35,680 bases of DNA from Chloroflexi bacterium GWB2_54_36 (GTDB lineage: Bacteria > Chloroflexota > Anaerolineae > Anaerolineales > Anaerolineaceae), in the NCBI GenBank assembly GCA_001796355.1, contig MGMG01000009.1, positions 1-35,680 on the forward strand, read 5' to 3'. Below the pieces are notes generated by a model. That model saw only the letters and a program-made list of their open reading frames with translations. It was not told the origin of the DNA and made no database searches. Position numbers and translations under genes: made by a program. Shown here piece by piece: positions 33,278-35,680 of this stretch. Position 1 is the first letter of the stretch, and every line of letters starts with the position of its first letter.

Positions 33278-33579
33278 TATTCAACCCCTTCAAAGATCGG
33301 AATTCTATCTTCAGGCGCCAGGGTGACAACGGCTTTTTTGTAAGCAGCGTTACGAACCATTAGGCGGCGGCTGCGCGCCCGACGGGTGCGCTTGGCAGGA
33401 ACATTGAGGATGTTTACCCGCAGCACTTTTACATCAAAGATGGTCTCGACTGCATCTTTCACCTGCGTTTTGGTGACATTGTCTGCCACTTCAAACACAT
33501 ACTGGTGCAGGCGATTGACCTGATAGTTCGTTTTTTCAGTCACCAACGGGCGGCGGAGAACATCAAATAGTGTCGTCAT
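33277..33579 (-). CDS. rplW: 50S ribosomal protein L23
   Basis: A 100-residue protein at the tunnel exit, docking site for trigger factor and [39 protein letters not shown] and [20 protein letters not shown] are typical. It follows rplD by 14 bases. Confidence 0.97.
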   Translation of the reverse strand: MTTLFDVLRRPLVTEKTNYQVNRLHQYVFEVADNVTKTQVKDAVETIFDVKVLRVNILNVPAKRTRRARSRRLMVRNAAYKKAVVTLAPEDRIPIFEGVE

Positions 33580-33593
33580 GTTGTACCTCCCAC

Positions 33594-34220
33594 CTATCCC
33601 AGGTTGCTTTGAATAACTTCCAGAGCCGCCAGCGGCAGGACAACTTTGTCAAACGTCAACAGGTCGCGGATATTAAGGTAGCCCGCGAGCAAGACTTTGG
33701 TAGCGGGCAAGTTTCCGCTGGAAAGAATGACGTTGTCGTAGTTCGTCTTTTCTGGGATAAGAACCAGGGCGCTTGATTCACCGACCAGCAAATTCAGTGC
33801 GTTGGCCATCAGGCGCGTCCGCGGTTCAGCCAATTTCAAATCATCCACAACCACAATCGCAGCTTCGGCGGCTTTCACCGAAAGGGCTGACCGCAAGGCT
33901 GCCCGGCGCATTTTACGGGGCATGTCCTGGTTGTAGGAACGGGGATGGGGTGTAAAAATACGACCGCCGCCCTTCCATTGTGCAGCCCGGGTGGAACCCT
34001 GACGCGCCCGGCCGGTACCCTTCTGTTTCCAGGGTTTGCGACCGCCGCCAGCCACCTCGTTGCGAACTTTAGTGTCGTGGGTACCCAGGTGCGCATTCGC
34101 CATCTGGCGAACGAAGGCCTGGTGCATAAGATCAATATTTACCGGGGCTCCAAAGATCATTTCAGGTAATTCTACCTGTTTGATCTTCTTGCCCTCCATG
34201 TTGTAGACATCTGCTAACAT
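33594..34220 (-). CDS. rplD: 50S ribosomal protein L4
   Basis: A 208-residue 23S rRNA-binding protein and, in E. coli, repressor of the S10 operon. MLADVYNMEGKKIKQVELPE opens it; the extended loop has RNEVAGGGRKPWKQKGTGRA and RQGSTRAAQWKGGG; the end has LLTFDKVVLPLAALEVIQ. The ATG at 34220 has GGAG ten bases upstream. A 39-codon longer frame overlaps rplC and is rejected. Confidence 0.97.
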   Translation of the reverse strand: MLADVYNMEGKKIKQVELPEMIFGAPVNIDLMHQAFVRQMANAHLGTHDTKVRNEVAGGGRKPWKQKGTGRARQGSTRAAQWKGGGRIFTPHPRSYNQDMPRKMRRAALRSALSVKAAEAAIVVVDDLKLAEPRTRLMANALNLLVGESSALVLIPEKTNYDNVILSSGNLPATKVLLAGYLNIRDLLTFDKVVLPLAALEVIQSNLG

Positions 34221-34266
34221 TTCTACTTTGCTCCCATAGTCCAGGTAATGATCCGGCGTCGCAGGC

Positions 34267-34902
34267 CTACTGCTTGCGGGCCTCACGAATGATGACCAGG
34301 CCTCCACGAGGACCAGGAATCGCTCCACGCACACCAATCAGGTTGCGCTCAACATCTACCAGGACCACCTTCAAATGCTGCGCAGTGACACGTTCATCGC
34401 CCATATGACCGGGGCCGCGCGATCCCTTGTAAACACGACCGGGTGTGGTACCCGAACCGCGGGAACCAGGAGCGCGGTGACGATCCGACTGACCATGGGT
34501 CTTGGGACCACCCGCGAAATGATAGCGTTTGACGCCGCCCTGGAAACCCTTACCCTTGCTGGTACCGACAACATCTACGCGCTCCCCCACCGAGAACGCT
34601 TCAACGGTTAATTGATCCCCTTCATTAACTTCCGGGGACTTGGCACGGAATTCGCGCAAATAGCGCAGCGGAGGCATGTTCAACCCTTCGCGTTTGAGGT
34701 GGCCGAGCTGGCCGCCCGTCAAACGTTTGGGCTTTACTTCTGCATAACCCAACTGAACGGCTGAATAGCCGTCGTTTTCTGGTCGTCTAATCTGGGTAAC
34801 GAAACATGGCCCAGCTTCGATAACGGTGACTGGAATAGCCGCACCATTTTCATCGAAAATCTGAGTCATGCCGATTTTCTTCCCGATCAGCCCTTTAAAC
34901 AT
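34267..34902 (-). CDS. rplC: 50S ribosomal protein L3
   Basis: A 211-residue early-assembly protein reaching the peptidyl transferase centre. [40 protein letters not shown] and the tip [20 protein letters not shown] are conserved. AAGGAG lies ten bases before the ATG. It is the first gene after its own promoter and leader. Confidence 0.98.
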   Translation of the reverse strand: MFKGLIGKKIGMTQIFDENGAAIPVTVIEAGPCFVTQIRRPENDGYSAVQLGYAEVKPKRLTGGQLGHLKREGLNMPPLRYLREFRAKSPEVNEGDQLTVEAFSVGERVDVVGTSKGKGFQGGVKRYHFAGGPKTHGQSDRHRAPGSRGSGTTPGRVYKGSRGPGHMGDERVTAQHLKVVLVDVERNLIGVRGAIPGPRGGLVIIREARKQ

Positions 34903-34935
34903 CTCGATTTTTCTCCTTGACCTTCAAGAATTCCC

Positions 34936-35068
34936 GGGACTGTCAGCCTGGGCTTGGCTGCATCATCCCTGACGTTGGATAGTCAGCTATCTGCTGCGTC
35001 ATTGTGGGGTTTGTTTTGCGCCCACAGATGAGCTCTTTTCCAACTCTTGGCTGGGCATTTGCCCAACC
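34936..35068 (-). promoter_or_regulatory. Structured 5' leader of the rplC-led operon
   Basis: In the minus-strand transcript four stems follow in order. The first (+ 35049-35068) is GGTTGGGC-AAAT-GCCCAGCC, 8 pairs, at the very 5' end. Then come TGTGGG/CCCACA (+ 35003-35026), GATAG-CTGA-CTATC (+ 34978-34991) and an interrupted stem GGGA..CAGCC/GGCTG..TCCC (+ 34936-34969). None has a T-tract. This 371-base gap (34903-35273) holds no gene. Autoregulation by an r-protein such as L4 or L3 is inferred from the place only. Confidence 0.6.
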
Positions 35069-35073
35069 TTTCC

Positions 35074-35102
35074 ATTATAAATCAACTCTGCTTGTTTGAA
35101 CA
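35074..35102 (-). promoter_or_regulatory. Promoter of the rplC-led ribosomal operon
   Basis: On the minus strand a perfect TATAAT (+ 35074-35079) lies 17 bases from TGTTCA (+ 35097-35102, 3/6). Transcription would start near 35067, exactly at the first leader hairpin, giving a leader of about 165 bases. Confidence 0.6.
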
Positions 35103-35143
35103 GGGTTGTCTTACATTTTTGCTGCACATCTCAGGTTTCAGCA

Positions 35144-35182
35144 CAATGACTCCAGCCGATTCTGGTCAGGCTGAAGCCATTG
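35144..35182 (-). other. Long hairpin downstream of rpsJ
   Basis: CAATGGCTTCAGCC pairs with GGCTGGAGTCATTG (14 pairs, two G-U) around an 11-base loop. A smaller stem GCGCCG/CGGCGC lies at + 35215-35234. No T-tract follows either, so termination of the str operon by this element is uncertain; it may be a processing site. Confidence 0.5.
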
Positions 35183-35273
35183 CAGTCTGTTCTATGTGGT
35201 ACGAGTGGTAGATATGCGCCGCACACTCACGGCGCGCATTCGCGTGCCGGTATTTCATACTATCAAAGTTCGA

Positions 35274-35582
35274 TCAGATCTTGATTTCGATATCGACGCC
35301 CGCCGGCAGGTTCAAGCGCATGAGCATGTCAATGGTCTTCGAATCCGGGTCCAACACGTCAATCAGGCGGTTGTGGGTGCGGATTTCAAAGTGCTCGTGC
35401 GAGTCCTTGTCGATGAAGGCCGAACGCCGAACGGTGAATTTCTCGATGCTGGTGGGAAGAGGTACAGGACCAACGACCTGCGCCCCGCTGCGCTCAGCAG
35501 TTTCCACAATCCGTTTGGCGGATTGATCAAGAACACGATGATCGTATGCTTTCAGGCGAATGCGAATGCGTTGCTTAGCCAT
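35274..35582 (-). CDS. rpsJ: 30S ribosomal protein S10
   Basis: A 102-residue head protein, also the antitermination partner Nus[41 protein letters not shown] and the end [18 protein letters not shown] are diagnostic. It starts 7 bases after tuf (AAGGG before the ATG), so it belongs to the str operon; a promoter-bearing gap separates it from rplC. Confidence 0.98.
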   Translation of the reverse strand: MAKQRIRIRLKAYDHRVLDQSAKRIVETAERSGAQVVGPVPLPTSIEKFTVRRSAFIDKDSHEHFEIRTHNRLIDVLDPDSKTIDMLMRLNLPAGVDIEIKI

Positions 35583-35589
35583 TTTTCCC

Positions 35590-35680
35590 TTAATCCAAAA
35601 TCTTGGTGATAACGCCAGCGCCGACGGTCAGACCGCCCTCGCGGATAGCGAACTTCGAACCCTGTTCAAGCGCCACTTTG
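35590..35680 (-). CDS. tuf: Elongation factor Tu, 3' end (partial)
   Basis: The last 29 codons and stop of a gene running off the right edge. The translation ends [20 protein letters not shown], the C-terminal strand of domain III of EF-Tu. The complete gene lies beyond the window. Confidence 0.93.
   Translation of the reverse strand, partial: KVALEQGSKFAIREGGLTVGAGVITKILD

Noticed and set aside
35183..35273. GCGCCG/CGGCGC stem after rpsJ as a terminator
   Set aside because: Only six pairs, 8-base loop and no T-tract.
1..35680. tRNA genes, CRISPR arrays or insertion sequences
   Set aside because: No cloverleaf, regular spaced repeats or transposase frame was recognised by eye; a covariance scan would settle tRNAs.

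Overview
The window looks like a chromosomal segment of a Chloroflexota bacterium, probably class Anaerolineae. This is inferred from gene content, protein style (zinc-type S4, S14, L24 and L36; ornithine/DAP-type MurE relatives; a duplicated NuoM) and gene order. No database search was possible. Apart from one small lipoprotein gene, every gene lies on the minus strand, so the window reads right to left. No tRNA, rRNA, CRISPR array, transposase or prophage gene was seen.

Right half (about 18.3-35.7 kb): the tail of the str operon (3' end of tuf, then rpsJ), a 371-base structured leader with its own promoter, and then one long S10-spc-alpha ribosomal cluster: rplC, rplD, rplW, rplB, rpsS, rplV, rpsC, rplP, rpmC, rpsQ, rplN, rplX, rplE, rpsN, rpsH, rplF, rplR, rpsE, rpmD, rplO, secY, adk, map, rpmJ, rpsM, rpsK, rpsD, rpoA, rplQ, truA, rplM, rpsI. 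infA, often found between map and rpmJ, is absent. A good sigma70-type promoter overlapping the map stop codon probably drives rpmJ and everything after it.

Middle (about 13.6-18.2 kb): an accessory block. It holds a YabN-type MazG fusion (SAM-methylase-like domain plus nucleotide pyrophosphohydrolase), a convergent plus-strand lipoprotein, and a divergent minus-strand pair of envelope-stress-like proteins. One of the pair is a DUF4097/YvlB-like beta-repeat protein with a C-terminal SHOCT-like helical hairpin; the other is a membrane protein with the same kind of hairpin at its N terminus. A membrane-anchored protein of unknown function follows. The AT-rich divergent promoter region carries a perfect 15-base palindrome that could be an operator.

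Left half (about 1.8-13.5 kb): an energy-conservation block. A nuo operon encodes only membrane-arm subunits of complex I (A, H, J, K, L, M, a second M-like subunit, N); the peripheral-arm genes B-G and I must be elsewhere. It has the hallmarks of a '2M' complex I: two NuoM paralogues and a NuoL with extra sequence in its C-terminal lateral-helix region. An F0 operon follows directly (AtpI-like, a, c, and a b-delta fusion that keeps only the delta C-terminal domain), with a promoter overlapping the nuoN stop codon and a strong terminator. The F1 genes are not here; murE follows instead.

The most interesting points are the 2M complex I with its unusual NuoM2 (no TM7 lysine), the shortened b-delta fusion, two apparently leaderless genes, the structured L3 leader, and the SHOCT/DUF4097 cassette.
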